Positions 13,911 through 22,129 are shown, counted from the stretch's first letter. The stretch: 33,621 bases of DNA from Candidatus Aminicenantota bacterium (GCA_011772425.1 WVZO01000158.1:1-33621), one strand, 5' to 3'. Numbers and translations are program-made. Notes: generated by a model not told the origin, from the sequence alone.

Positions 13911-15614
13911 ATGAAAGAAATAATAATAGAGTTATTAGAAGAACAACTAAAGAATTTAAAAGTCTACTTGACGTCTAAAGAGATCAAGGATGTTTTGGTA
14001 GTACCCCCTTCTGACGAGATGGGAGATTACACCTTCCCGTGTTTTATTTTATCAAAATTACTGAAGCAAAATCCGGCTCACCTGGCAGGATTATTAGCGG
14101 AGCAGATGGAGATTAAAAAAGTTGAAGAAATTGAAAAAATAGAAGTTAAAGGCCCTTACCTTAATTTTTTTGTCAATAAAGGCATACTGGCACAAAACGT
14201 TATCCATGACGTTGAACAAAAAAAAGAAAATTTCTGCAAAGGGAATAAAAAAATCGGTAAAATAATGGTCGAATTCCCCTCACCAAATACAAACAAACCT
14301 TTACACCTGGGGCATCTCAGGAATATGGCTGTCGGAGAATCGATGTCCAGGATTCTTGAATTTAATAACAACCGGGTAATCAGGGCTAATTTGAATAATG
14401 ACAGGGGAATTCATATTTGCAAATCAATGCTTGCTTACCAAAAATTCGGCAACAATAAAGAACCCGACAGAAAATCAGATCATTTTGTGGGGGATTTTTA
14501 TGTTCTTTATAATCAAAAGGTCAGGGAAGATGATTCACTGGAAAATGAAGTGGAAGAGATGCTTAGAAAGTGGGAAGCCGGGGATAAGGAAGTTATCGGG
14601 CTGTGGAAGAAAATGAATAAATGGGCGTTGGACGGTTTTGAGAAGACATACAAAACAGTTGGCATTAAGCATGATAAAAATTACTATGAGCACAAAATTT
14701 ATACCAAAGGGAAAGAAATAGTTGCCGAAGGTCTAAAAAAAGGCATTTTTAAAAAAAGAGACGACGGCGCCATAACAATAAACCTGGAAAAAGAAGGGTT
14801 CGACGAAAAAGTTTTAATGAGGGTTGATGGAACTTCTATTTATATAACACAGGATCTCTATTTGGCAAAATTGAAAGATGATGAATATCACCTTGATGGT
14901 TCGATATATGTGGTTGGCAATGAACAGGAGTATCACTTTAAGATTTTGTTTTTAATTTTAAAGAAACTGGGGTGCAAATTTGCCGAAAACCTCATCCATC
15001 TTTCTTATGGAATGGTGATATTACCCGAAGGCAAGATGAAATCACGGGAAGGAACGGTCGTTGATGCCGATGATTTGCTTGATGAAATAAATTCTCTTGC
15101 CAGGAAAGAATTGGAATCCAGGTATAAATTACCGGAAAAAGAATTAAAACGCCGCAGTCACCGGATAACCATGGCTGCGTTAAACTATAATCTATTGAAA
15201 GTGGATGTTTTCAAAAATATGATTTTTAACCCCAAAGAATCCATCAACTTCGAAGGCAACACCGGGCCATATATTTTATACGCATACGCCCGGGCCTCAT
15301 CGATAGTGCGGAAATATAAAAAAACCATCTCTTATGACTCACCGGTAAAACTGGTGGAGGAAGCAGAAATCAGGCTGGTAAAAAAGATTAATGAATTTCC
15401 CGGGGTGGTTGAACAGGCTGCTGAAAAATATAATCCCTCTTTGATCGCTCATTATTCATACGACCTGGCCAGGACCTTTAATGAATTTTATCATACCTGC
15501 CCGGTTCTCAATTCGGACAATGAAGCCGCCCGGATCAGGTTGATAGAGGCATTCAGGCTAATCCTCAAGAATTCGTTATACCTGCTGGTTATCGAGCCGA
15601 TTGAAGAGATGTAA
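13911..15614 (+). CDS. argS: Arginyl-tRNA synthetase
   Basis: A 567-residue class I aminoacyl-tRNA synthetase that charges tRNA-Arg in the cytoplasm. The N-terminal additional domain (about 1-110) precedes VEFPSPNTNKPLHLGHLRN, the HIGH motif (HLGH at 132-135) in its ArgRS-specific context. RANLNNDRGIHICKSMLAY is the following conserved block. VVGNEQEYHFKILFLILKKLG and LSYGMVILPEGKMKSREGTVV carry the KMSKS equivalent (KMKSR at 375-379). The C-terminal anticodon-binding DALR domain includes NTGPYILYAYARASSIVRK and the FHTCPV-like YHTCPVLNSD. Length is normal. It stands alone with its own promoter. Confidence 0.97.
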   Translation: MKEIIIELLEEQLKNLKVYLTSKEIKDVLVVPPSDEMGDYTFPCFILSKLLKQNPAHLAGLLAEQMEIKKVEEIEKIEVKGPYLNFFVNKGILAQNVIHDVEQKKENFCKGNKKIGKIMVEFPSPNTNKPLHLGHLRNMAVGESMSRILEFNNNRVIRANLNNDRGIHICKSMLAYQKFGNNKEPDRKSDHFVGDFYVLYNQKVREDDSLENEVEEMLRKWEAGDKEVIGLWKKMNKWALDGFEKTYKTVGIKHDKNYYEHKIYTKGKEIVAEGLKKGIFKKRDDGAITINLEKEGFDEKVLMRVDGTSIYITQDLYLAKLKDDEYHLDGSIYVVGNEQEYHFKILFLILKKLGCKFAENLIHLSYGMVILPEGKMKSREGTVVDADDLLDEINSLARKELESRYKLPEKELKRRSHRITMAALNYNLLKVDVFKNMIFNPKESINFEGNTGPYILYAYARASSIVRKYKKTISYDSPVKLVEEAEIRLVKKINEFPGVVEQAAEKYNPSLIAHYSYDLARTFNEFYHTCPVLNSDNEAARIRLIEAFRLILKNSLYLLVIEPIEEM

Positions 15615-15648
15615 TTCTACCTATTCTTTGCCCCCACAGGCAGTGGGC

Positions 15649-15665
15649 TGTATCAAAACGACACA
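15649..15665. promoter_or_regulatory. Candidate enhancer-binding-protein site 1
   Basis: TGTATC-AAAAC-GACACA is a perfect TGTnTC-N5-GAnACA dyad 283 bp upstream of the sigma-54 promoter. A near copy lies 89 bp downstream. It is a candidate site for the NtrC-type regulator encoded at 20045-21448. Confidence 0.5.
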
Positions 15666-15737
15666 CCAGGAGAAATTCATTGGAATCCATGATAATTCAA
15701 CCTTTCGAGATGTTTAGCAGAACGTAACGAACTCTTG

Positions 15738-15754
15738 TGTATCAAAATGAGACT
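15738..15754. promoter_or_regulatory. Candidate enhancer-binding-protein site 2
   Basis: TGTATC-AAAAT-GAGACT matches site 1 except for the spacer's last base, the variable position and one final arm base. The centre-to-centre distance of 89 bp is about 8.5 helical turns. Confidence 0.45.
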
Positions 15755-15931
15755 CTCCGCTAAGCAATAGAAATGCCCTATATTAAAGCCTCAACGGCAT
15801 AAATCTTAAAACTGCCTTGCCAAAAGTGTTCCATAACGAGTCACTTCGCCCGCCTTATACCTCTTTTCTGTCAACCGGTTCAAACGCTCTAAATCCTTTT
15901 TAGAAGCGGCTTTCGCAAATTCCTGCTGAGA

Positions 15932-15948
15932 TTGGCATAAATATTGCA
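15932..15948 (+). promoter_or_regulatory. Sigma-54 (-24/-12) promoter
   Basis: TTGGCATAAATATTGCA: the GG (15934-15935) and GC (15946-15947) are separated by exactly 10 nt, the diagnostic sigma-54 spacing, and the flanks match TGGCA-N6-TTGCA. The transcription start should be near 15959, just before the GCGGAGG of the first small ORF. Requires an AAA+ activator such as the one encoded downstream. Confidence 0.82.
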
Positions 15949-15971
15949 TATGAAAAGCGGAGGTTGTTCAT

Positions 15972-16079
15972 ATGGTAATTAAAACGTGGTGCTTTACAGT
16001 TTACAGCAAGATCAAAAGCCCACTAATACAAACCATAGAACCTAAAATAAATATGAAATCTAAAAGAGGTGAGTCATGA
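15972..16079 (+). CDS. 35-residue small protein at the head of the sigma-54 operon
   Basis: A short ORF not long enough for usual gene calling. It begins MVIKTWCFTVYSKIK and ends MKSKRGES, with one cysteine at position 7, several basic residues and net positive charge. It has a good GGAGG Shine-Dalgarno 8 nt before the ATG and is the first start codon after the predicted sigma-54 transcription start. Its TGA overlaps the ATG of the next gene (ATGA), so translation is coupled. It could be a precursor or signal peptide exported by the downstream ABC-like system, or simply a coupling leader. No family recognised. Confidence 0.55.
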   Translation: MVIKTWCFTVYSKIKSPLIQTIEPKINMKSKRGES

Positions 16080-16726
16080 GGCAAATAAGATTATCATTTT
16101 TAAAGGTTTGTTTGGGGACTTTAGTTGTGCTTGCTTTTAACGTGCAAGCGGTGGCCAAAATAGTGATGAACTATTCGGATTCAAGCTTTGAAGAGCAAAG
16201 CCGTGGGCAGATGGAGACGTATGTGGTGGAAGCTGCCGGATATTTTTTAAAATCCCATTCCGATATGTTTTTATTTTTAAACAAGGTTGAGATGTCGGAT
16301 CTTGAGGGTACCGATTTTGCCGGGCTTCAATCCATTATCGATTGCGCTGTGGTGAATATGCAGAATGCACAGGCAAAATACAGCGAGCTTACCGCACTTG
16401 CCGACAGCACACCTTATGATCAGACGGTTCTCCAGCAATTGGCTGTTTTTGATTATGCTGCATTTAGAGACAGTAAGGGGTTGAACAGTGTTATATATAG
16501 TGACGTGAAAGCTTATTTGCAAAGCGGTGATGTGCGGGGAGTTTATTACAAATTATATTGGGATACGCAGCAAATCCTGGACCTCTTAATCCTACTCAAA
16601 TCTGCCGTTGATGCGGACACACTGCCTGACATGCCGGATGTTTGGCGGGCAAACCGGATTTATTCCGATACCTTCCTCTTTGGACAGTATACGGCGGAAA
16701 TCTTTTATGAAATCACTGGAAAGTAA
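16076..16726 (+). CDS. Secreted or periplasmic protein of unknown function
   Basis: A 216-residue protein with a Sec-type signal peptide: MRQIRLSFLK, then a hydrophobic core VCLGTLVVLAF, and probable cleavage after NVQAVA (about residue 24). The mature part is mostly helical and acidic, with no cysteines suggesting a lipoprotein box (one Cys near residue 89). Segments such as VVEAAGYFLKSHSDMFLFLNKVE, VVNMQNAQAKYSELTALA and YWDTQQILDLLILLKSAVDA suggest a four-helix bundle. No known family recognised. Preceded by GAGGTGAG as ribosome-binding site, coupled to the 35-codon ORF, and 25 bp ahead of the ABC permease gene. It could be an accessory binding protein of the transporter complex. Confidence 0.8.
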   Translation: MRQIRLSFLKVCLGTLVVLAFNVQAVAKIVMNYSDSSFEEQSRGQMETYVVEAAGYFLKSHSDMFLFLNKVEMSDLEGTDFAGLQSIIDCAVVNMQNAQAKYSELTALADSTPYDQTVLQQLAVFDYAAFRDSKGLNSVIYSDVKAYLQSGDVRGVYYKLYWDTQQILDLLILLKSAVDADTLPDMPDVWRANRIYSDTFLFGQYTAEIFYEITGK

Positions 16727-16751
16727 AGGGAAAATGATTTAAAATTAATGT

Positions 16752-18083
16752 ATGAGGATAATCAAAGCAATGTACATACTGGAGTCGAAGCGATTGTTTA
16801 ATAAGAGGAACATCTTGTTGTACCTGCTGGTGGCGCTCCTGGCCCTTTATTTTGTCCAGATTGGCATCAATGACTATAAACATATCATCAACAATAAGAA
16901 AGAATTCCAGGACTTTGAATTATTGAAGGTGAACCAGTACCTCAATTACGGTCAATACGGTTCCTACGGGTTCCGAATCTTATTTATTCCCTCTCCCCTG
17001 AATACCTATTTTGTCAATTCCAGTACCATATCGGAACTGACTTCTAATGTGGATGCCGGGGAGCGATTAAAAATATATAATTCCTTTAAAGGCAGAAGGC
17101 TATTTGCTGAGAAGTCCGGTGGATTTAAGGATTTTTCCGGGATCATGCTGCTGTTGGGCAGCCTACTGGTTCTCTATTTCGGTTACGAGTCCATGATCAG
17201 TAAAGATTACCTGAGATTTATGCATGGGTTTACCAGTGATCGAAGACTATTCTTTTGCGTTGTTTTTTCACGAATGGTGATTATTTTTTTCCTGTTCCTT
17301 TTTACGGCGGTAATTTCCTGGCTTTTCCTGGTGTTCAATAATATACGATTAACTCCCAACGATTATACTCACATGGCCATTTACCTGGGGATATTGATGT
17401 TGATGCTGGTATTCTTTTTTACCCTGGGGACCATTGCCGGTTCCTTTAAATCCAGGTTTACGGGGTTTGTTATTTTGGTGGTTTCGTGGTTTGTTTTGGT
17501 TTTCCTGGTCCCGGGGGTTGTGAGTTCCGTCACCTCCCGGAGAGCCGACAATATGGTATCCAATTACCAATTGGAACTGGAAAAATTAAAAGTATTGATG
17601 GATTTTGAAAAACGTGTTTATGCAGAGATGGGATTTACCACCGAAGAAAATATCGAATCGGTGAGAGAAGAGATTGAGAGCTACATGGAGAACGAATTCA
17701 AGAAAATCCAGGCATTTGAAAAGAAATTGGAGAGACAAATGGGAAAAAATATTCGCCATTTTCAAACCCTGTCATCCCTTTTTCCTTCCACCTTCTATTT
17801 ATCTGCCAGCGATGAGATCAGCAGCAAAGGGTATGAGAGCTTTATCGATTTTTTTTCTTATATCCTGGAACTCAAAGAGAAATTTATAAGGTATTACATC
17901 AATAAACGGTATTATTCAGATTATTCAAAGGTAGAGTCCTTTATAAAGGATGACCAAAATTTGTTTTATGCCAAAAGCCGGGTTCCCAGGGTTTTTTTTA
18001 AGGGTTTACTATTGAACCTGTTTTTTATTGTGGGACTGTTAATCATATCTTATGGTCGCTTTAAACGATCGCTGCGGCTGTGA
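16752..18083 (+). CDS. ABC-2 type transporter permease, DUF3526-like architecture
   Basis: A 443-residue membrane protein. The first helix is at about 21-40 (NILLYLLVALLALYFVQIGI), followed by a ~95-residue extracytoplasmic loop. A cluster of helices lies at about 130-147, 166-197, 205-227 and 233-255. A soluble, coiled-coil-like domain with many charged residues spans about 260-365, and the last helix is at about 415-435. This order is typical of ABC-2 permeases of the DUF3526/NosY-like kind, which export or anchor substrates with a cytoplasmic ATPase. The next gene encodes an ATPase homologue, but it has lost its catalytic motifs, so energy must come from another ATPase or the complex does not transport. 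There is no strong ribosome-binding site at the ATG; GAGG lies after it. Confidence 0.82.
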   Translation: MRIIKAMYILESKRLFNKRNILLYLLVALLALYFVQIGINDYKHIINNKKEFQDFELLKVNQYLNYGQYGSYGFRILFIPSPLNTYFVNSSTISELTSNVDAGERLKIYNSFKGRRLFAEKSGGFKDFSGIMLLLGSLLVLYFGYESMISKDYLRFMHGFTSDRRLFFCVVFSRMVIIFFLFLFTAVISWLFLVFNNIRLTPNDYTHMAIYLGILMLMLVFFFTLGTIAGSFKSRFTGFVILVVSWFVLVFLVPGVVSSVTSRRADNMVSNYQLELEKLKVLMDFEKRVYAEMGFTTEENIESVREEIESYMENEFKKIQAFEKKLERQMGKNIRHFQTLSSLFPSTFYLSASDEISSKGYESFIDFFSYILELKEKFIRYYINKRYYSDYSKVESFIKDDQNLFYAKSRVPRVFFKGLLLNLFFIVGLLIISYGRFKRSLRL

Positions 18084-18101
18084 TGTGTGACGTGTGACTC
18101 A

Positions 18102-18794
18102 ATGATAAGAATAAAAAATTTATCCCTGGTAAAAAAAATTCCTGAACTTAGCCAGTTAAACCTTCACATCGATAATGGGGAAGCCTTTGTGCTGCTTTCT
18201 TCCGGGGATTCTACCCTTAAACACTTGATTAATATTTTTTCGGGGTTGGAAAGGGATTTTAGAGGAACGGTAGAAGTCGACAATGTGAATATACTGTCTA
18301 ACTGGAATAAGGCGAATCAACAATTGGTCTATTTAGACAGCGCCGGGCTGTGGCCCCGGGATATGAAAGCCGGTCATATTATGTCATTTTTCAAAAAAAC
18401 AATGAATATTTCCGAAGATGAGTTTGAAGAACTCTATATAAAATTGAATATGGAAGAAATTTCCCAAAAACGAATCGGTGAGATTGAAGAGGTGGAGTGG
18501 CGACGAATTCTTTTTTCCCTGGCTAGGCTTAAAGGAAGTAAGAATTACATTATCCGGGACTTTGTTAAAGGTATGCCTCTTGATTATAATCTTGAATTTA
18601 AGAAAAGCATTTACCGCCTTAAAAAGGATGGGGGTACTGTTCTATACCTCAGTGATGATGTATTTTTTGCACCGGAGATTGGTGACCGCATCGGTTTTAT
18701 GAAAAAGGGAAAACTCTTACTGGAATTGAAAGCGGCAAAGATGAAAAATTTAAGTCTCAAGGAACTCTACTTCCAGTTTCTTTCAGAGCGCTAA
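18102..18794 (+). CDS. Degenerate ABC ATPase homologue (predicted catalytically inactive)
   Basis: A 230-residue protein with the ABC ATPase fold but no active site. The start MIRIKNLSLV, the ABCβ region and the INIFSGLERDFRGTVEVDNVNIL segment align end to end with normal ABC ATPases. At Walker A the sequence is SSGDSTLKH where GPNGAGKTT is expected, so the lysine is Leu39. The Q-loop YLPQ is YLDS, the LSGGQ signature is degenerate (IGEIEEVEWRR), and Walker B reads YIIRDFVKG, with Arg for the Asp and Asp for the Glu. The H-loop SHD is SDD. The frame is intact, so this is not simple decay; it may be a structural or regulatory subunit. GTG at 18087 is an alternative start; ATG at 18102 fits the family start. 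Confidence 0.83.
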   Translation: MIRIKNLSLVKKIPELSQLNLHIDNGEAFVLLSSGDSTLKHLINIFSGLERDFRGTVEVDNVNILSNWNKANQQLVYLDSAGLWPRDMKAGHIMSFFKKTMNISEDEFEELYIKLNMEEISQKRIGEIEEVEWRRILFSLARLKGSKNYIIRDFVKGMPLDYNLEFKKSIYRLKKDGGTVLYLSDDVFFAPEIGDRIGFMKKGKLLLELKAAKMKNLSLKELYFQFLSER

Positions 18795-18798
18795 TAAA

Positions 18799-20031
18799 TT
18801 ACTCGTCTATCTCATCGTCAAAGGAATAGGGAAGTGAGAGCAGGACTTCGGTTCCCCGTTTGCTGCTGTTGATTTTGATGGTGCCCCCCAGGGATTTCAT
18901 CAGGCCGTAACAGGTATACAATCCCAGACCGGTGCCTTCCTCTTTGGTGGTCTGGAAGGGTTGAAAAAGCTTTTCTTTAAAGGATTCATCAATGCCGGGG
19001 CCGTTGTCTTTAATTGAGATATTAAATAACTCTTTAGAGGGCAATTGATCTTGACCGGATACATAGGTAGAAATGACGATTTCTCCTTTTTCTTTATCGA
19101 TGGCTTCAATAGCATTGAATAATATATTAACCAGCACCTGCTGGAGCTGCTGAAGATCACTTTCAACTGTTAAATCTTCGTCTATTTTTTTTGCCAGTTT
19201 GACAGCGGCGGGAATTTTTAAGGCGATGGATTGAAGAGAGGATTCAATGGCTTCGCCAAGACTGAGTTTGACTATTTTCCTTTTTTTAAACCTGGAAAAA
19301 CTGAGGAATGATTTTACAATTTCATCGATCCGCTGGACGGATTGTTTCATAATTTCTAATTCATCGATAATATCTTCTTTTTTAAAGTCTGGCAATTCGG
19401 TGAAATATTTGAGAAACGTGGATATCCCGGACAGGGGATTTTTGATTTCATGGGCAGCGGAGGCGGCCAGTTCTCCCACCATTGCCAACCGGTCCATCCG
19501 GTATATCTTGTAATAGTTCCGGTTGCTTTCCTCCTGGATGCGTTCACAAATAACCAGGGGAATGAGGATGTTGGCAAAGATTTTGAAAAAGCCGGTGATA
19601 TGTTCCAATTCTTTATAGGTTTTGCTGTCGGCTTTTATCACGATGAAACCGTGAAGTTCATTCATAGAAAACAGGGGGATGATGACCTCCACAGTCATCG
19701 TTTCAAAAAGATCGGGGTTAGCTTTTTGCAGATAGCGTATTCTCGAGGGTTTTTCATCTTTGACAACGATTGTTTTTTTTGAATTTTTCAAATAGATGAT
19801 TAGATTTGAGTTCGGTGTCACCGGGTCAAGTTCTAATTGTGTATTTTTGCCTTCATGATAGGCAATGAACTCGGTTTTTTGTCTATTTAACAGGAAAAGA
19901 GATAATTCCGAAACCGGGAGATGTTTAACGAAAAAGTCCGGGAACAAATCGAAAAACTGTTCGTAATAATTCAATTTTTCGATTTCAGTCAGACTTTGTT
20001 CCAGCAATTTGCTATAGTCTTTTTTAAACAT
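18799..20031 (-). CDS. NtrB-like sensor histidine kinase
   Basis: A 410-residue cytoplasmic kinase with no membrane helices. Residues 1-165 look like a GAF-type sensor (VEVIIPLFSMNELHGFIVIKAD). The HisKA domain has ELAASAAHEIKNPLSGIS with the phosphorylated His at 194. The ATPase domain shows NILFNAIEAI (N box), IKDNGPGIDE (G1) and EGTGLGLYTC (G2). This H-box style is typical of NtrB/AtoS kinases partnered with sigma-54 activators. It is 13 bp downstream of the response-regulator gene and ends 4 bp from the convergent ABC-like operon. The likely signal is cytoplasmic. It should phosphorylate Asp56 of the neighbouring regulator. Confidence 0.93.
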   Translation of the reverse strand: MFKKDYSKLLEQSLTEIEKLNYYEQFFDLFPDFFVKHLPVSELSLFLLNRQKTEFIAYHEGKNTQLELDPVTPNSNLIIYLKNSKKTIVVKDEKPSRIRYLQKANPDLFETMTVEVIIPLFSMNELHGFIVIKADSKTYKELEHITGFFKIFANILIPLVICERIQEESNRNYYKIYRMDRLAMVGELAASAAHEIKNPLSGISTFLKYFTELPDFKKEDIIDELEIMKQSVQRIDEIVKSFLSFSRFKKRKIVKLSLGEAIESSLQSIALKIPAAVKLAKKIDEDLTVESDLQQLQQVLVNILFNAIEAIDKEKGEIVISTYVSGQDQLPSKELFNISIKDNGPGIDESFKEKLFQPFQTTKEEGTGLGLYTCYGLMKSLGGTIKINSSKRGTEVLLSLPYSFDDEIDE

Positions 20032-20044
20032 TTTTAGTCAGGTA

Positions 20045-21448
20045 TTAAGGGTTTTCATTTTCTGTTTCTGTTTCGGCTTCGGTTACGCTGTCAAACTCCT
20101 TTTCGAGATTTATATCTAAGAGTTTAAGTTTCCTGTACAGCCTGGCTCTTGAGATTTCTAGGATCCTGGCTGTTTTCTTAACGTTATAATTGGTGGCTTC
20201 CAGGACCTTTTTGATATACTTGAGTTCATATTCCTGGAGTGTTACAAAAGTTTCTCCAAAATTTTTTTCATCCTTATGAAGAGACATTAGTATATCATTG
20301 AGGCTGATGGCGTCGCTGCTTTTTAGTAAAAAAATACTTTTAATGGCATTTTTTAGTTCTCTCACATTTCCTTCCCATGGATATTCCATTAGATACGATT
20401 CTGCCTCTTTTTTAATTCGGTTTATCTTTTTGTCGAATAGATCATTGAATACTGAGATGAAATGCCAGACCAGCGGCATGATATCGTCTTTTCTTTCTTT
20501 AAGTGGCGGAATGGTTATCATGCTTTCTGTCAGCCTGAAATAGAGGTCTTTTCGAAACAGATCCGCATGGACTTCTTCCCAGAGGTTTTTATTGGTGGCT
20601 GCGATTAAGCGGGCATCAACTTTCTGAGGTTGTTTCTTTCCCAATTGATAAATCACTCCATCTTCCAGGACTCGCAGTAGTTTGGCCTGCAAGTGCATTG
20701 GAATTTCGCCGATTTCATCCAGGAACAGGGTGCCTTTGTCTGCCTGGAGAAATCGCCCGCTGTAATTTTCAGAAGCACCGGTAAAGGCACCTTTTTTAAA
20801 TCCAAACAATTCCGATTCAAACAGCTGCTCCGGGATAGAGGAACAGTTGATGGGTAGAAATTCTTTTTCTTTTCGTTTTGAGTTCTTGTGAATGAATTTG
20901 GCGATTATTTCCTTCCCTACGCCGGTATTTCCCTGGAGTAAAACCGTATCGTCGGTTTTTGCGAATTCCCTGGCCATGGAAACCACTTCAGCCATTTTCT
21001 GGCTTTTGTAGATGATTTCGTCGGATGAATGCTGGGAGATCAATTCATTTTTGAAGGAGAGATTTTTTTGTTTTAATTGGGCGATCTCCACGATCTTTTC
21101 GATCTGGATGAACAACAGTTCTTCTTCCAGGGGTTTTTCCAGGTAGTAATAGGCGCCGCTTTTGATGGCATCCACTGCACTGGGGATTGTGGCATGCGCG
21201 GTCATAATAATCGTTCGCGCCTGCATTTTCCCGGGGTATTTCTTGAGCAGTTGAAGCCCGTGTCCATCAGGGAGTTTTAAGTCCAACAAGTAAATATCAT
21301 AATTGTGAGAGCGGATCTGGTTGACGGCAGAAGTGAAATCCGCTGCTTCATCCACCTGGTATCCTCGCAATTGGATTAATTTTTTCAAGGATTTCCGCAA
21401 CGCGATTTCATCTTCTATGATTAGTATTTTAATAGCCTTTGTATTCAT
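20045..21448 (-). CDS. NtrC-family sigma-54-dependent response regulator
   Basis: A 467-residue activator. The receiver domain has IIEDE (acid pair), [10 protein letters not shown] with phosphoacceptor Asp56, MTAHA and the Lys in EKP (105). The AAA+ domain has Walker A GNTGVGKE (173-180), the sigma-54 contact loop GAFTGA (220-225) intact, Walker [13 protein letters not shown], and [14 protein letters not shown]. The C-terminal Fis-type helix-turn-helix is [24 protein letters not shown]. It should bind enhancers and activate sigma-54 promoters when phosphorylated by the kinase encoded next to it. The nearest sigma-54 promoter is at 15932-15948, with two dyad sites upstream, so that operon is the predicted target. 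A promoter of the sigma-70 type lies just upstream of the start. Confidence 0.95.
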   Translation of the reverse strand: MNTKAIKILIIEDEIALRKSLKKLIQLRGYQVDEAADFTSAVNQIRSHNYDIYLLDLKLPDGHGLQLLKKYPGKMQARTIIMTAHATIPSAVDAIKSGAYYYLEKPLEEELLFIQIEKIVEIAQLKQKNLSFKNELISQHSSDEIIYKSQKMAEVVSMAREFAKTDDTVLLQGNTGVGKEIIAKFIHKNSKRKEKEFLPINCSSIPEQLFESELFGFKKGAFTGASENYSGRFLQADKGTLFLDEIGEIPMHLQAKLLRVLEDGVIYQLGKKQPQKVDARLIAATNKNLWEEVHADLFRKDLYFRLTESMITIPPLKERKDDIMPLVWHFISVFNDLFDKKINRIKKEAESYLMEYPWEGNVRELKNAIKSIFLLKSSDAISLNDILMSLHKDEKNFGETFVTLQEYELKYIKKVLEATNYNVKKTARILEISRARLYRKLKLLDINLEKEFDSVTEAETETENENP

Positions 21449-21457
21449 CTTACCTAT

Positions 21458-21486
21458 ATTTTAAAATATTTTTGCCCATAACGCAA
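21458..21486 (-). promoter_or_regulatory. Candidate promoter of the two-component operon
   Basis: Minus-strand TTGCGT (21481-21486), 17 nt, TAAAAT (21458-21463). The expected start is only about 3 nt before the ATG, so the transcript would be nearly leaderless; an AGG precedes the ATG. Other sites further upstream are possible, including near the perfect 10 bp palindrome ATCACGTGAT at 21524-21533. Confidence 0.4.
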
Positions 21487-21761
21487 TACAACATACAAAA
21501 ATTTTTTTACTTCAGACCATGTTATCACGTGATCGTGATTTCTCAGTGACATCTCAATCCTGGCAGTGTGTTAAACCCATTTACCAGGGCAATGAATTGT
21601 GCATTACAGTGTGCATTGGTCATATCCGGTTGAGGTGAGGTCATGGATAATCGGCGGCACTTCAGTCCCATTCTTGCCACTGGAATCCGGCTAGTGTAAA
21701 AAAATCAGACTCCAGGGTAAATTCCACCAAGTCAAGGTTGAAATTTTTCATATCCACACTT

Positions 21762-21845
21762 AAAAAATTCTTTTCTACCGGAGAAAAATATTTTTCTACC
21801 GGAGATAATTCTTTTTCTAGGGGAGATAACTCCCTTATATCCGGT
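21762..21845. repeat. Tandem array of four 21 bp units
   Basis: Units start at 21762, 21783, 21804 and 21825, each exactly 21 bp with core TTTTTCTACCGGA (first three) or TTATATCCGGT. The period is the same as the arrays at 3327 and 3486. It lies in a 680 bp gene-free spacer (21449-22129) upstream of the two-component operon. Confidence 0.75.
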
Positions 21846-21883
21846 AGGATATATGGAGGGTAAATAGAGTGGCAGGGGAAAAA

Positions 21884-21965
21884 TCACCGCAGAGACCGCG
21901 GAGATCGCGGAGAAAAAATTTTATAACAAAAAACATCTCTGCGTTCTCAGCGTGCTCTGCGGTGA
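21884..21965. repeat. Long imperfect inverted repeat
   Basis: TCACCGCAGAGACCGCGGAG at 21884 pairs with the reverse complement of CTCAGCGTGCTCTGCGGTGA ending at 21965. The imperfect arms are about 29 bp around an AT-rich loop. It has the look of a dispersed CACCGCAGAG-type element; function unknown. Confidence 0.6.
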
Positions 21966-22038
21966 ATAATAGCCTTTTTGGTTCCGGCTTGTGGATAGGT
22001 AAATTCTTATAGGGCTTAAAAATGCCGCTGTGTACTCT

Positions 22039-22076
22039 TCGCCGAAGGCGTTAACAAATATGCCCGTAGGGCACCT
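22039..22076 (-). repeat. Two-hairpin dispersed element, copy A
   Basis: Two small palindromes with trinucleotide loops, CGCC-GAA-GGCG (22040-22050) and TGCCC-GTA-GGGCA (22061-22073), separated by a TTAACAAATA spacer. Other copies are at 23696, 31059 and 32385, with single-hairpin relics near 30977. It lies 3' of the DUF4062 pseudogene. Confidence 0.75.
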
Positions 22077-22129
22077 ATTTTGTTTGTAATTTCGGTCATT
22101 GTAATTTGGAATTTGTAATTTTTTTCCCT

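Larger units (their letters stand above)
15615..15971. other. Regulatory spacer upstream of the sigma-54 operon
   Basis: Apart from two dyad sites (15649-15665, 15738-15754) and the -24/-12 promoter (15932-15948) I see no gene. The sequence between the second dyad and the promoter (about 180 bp) is non-repetitive, as expected for DNA that must loop between enhancer and promoter. No clear argS terminator is visible; GCCC/GGGC at 15630-15647 is a weak stem. Confidence 0.6.

Noticed and set aside
18102-18794. Treating the degenerate ABC ATPase as a simple pseudogene
   Set aside because: The frame is intact over 230 codons, secondary-structure pattern is preserved and it is the last gene of a well-organised operon.
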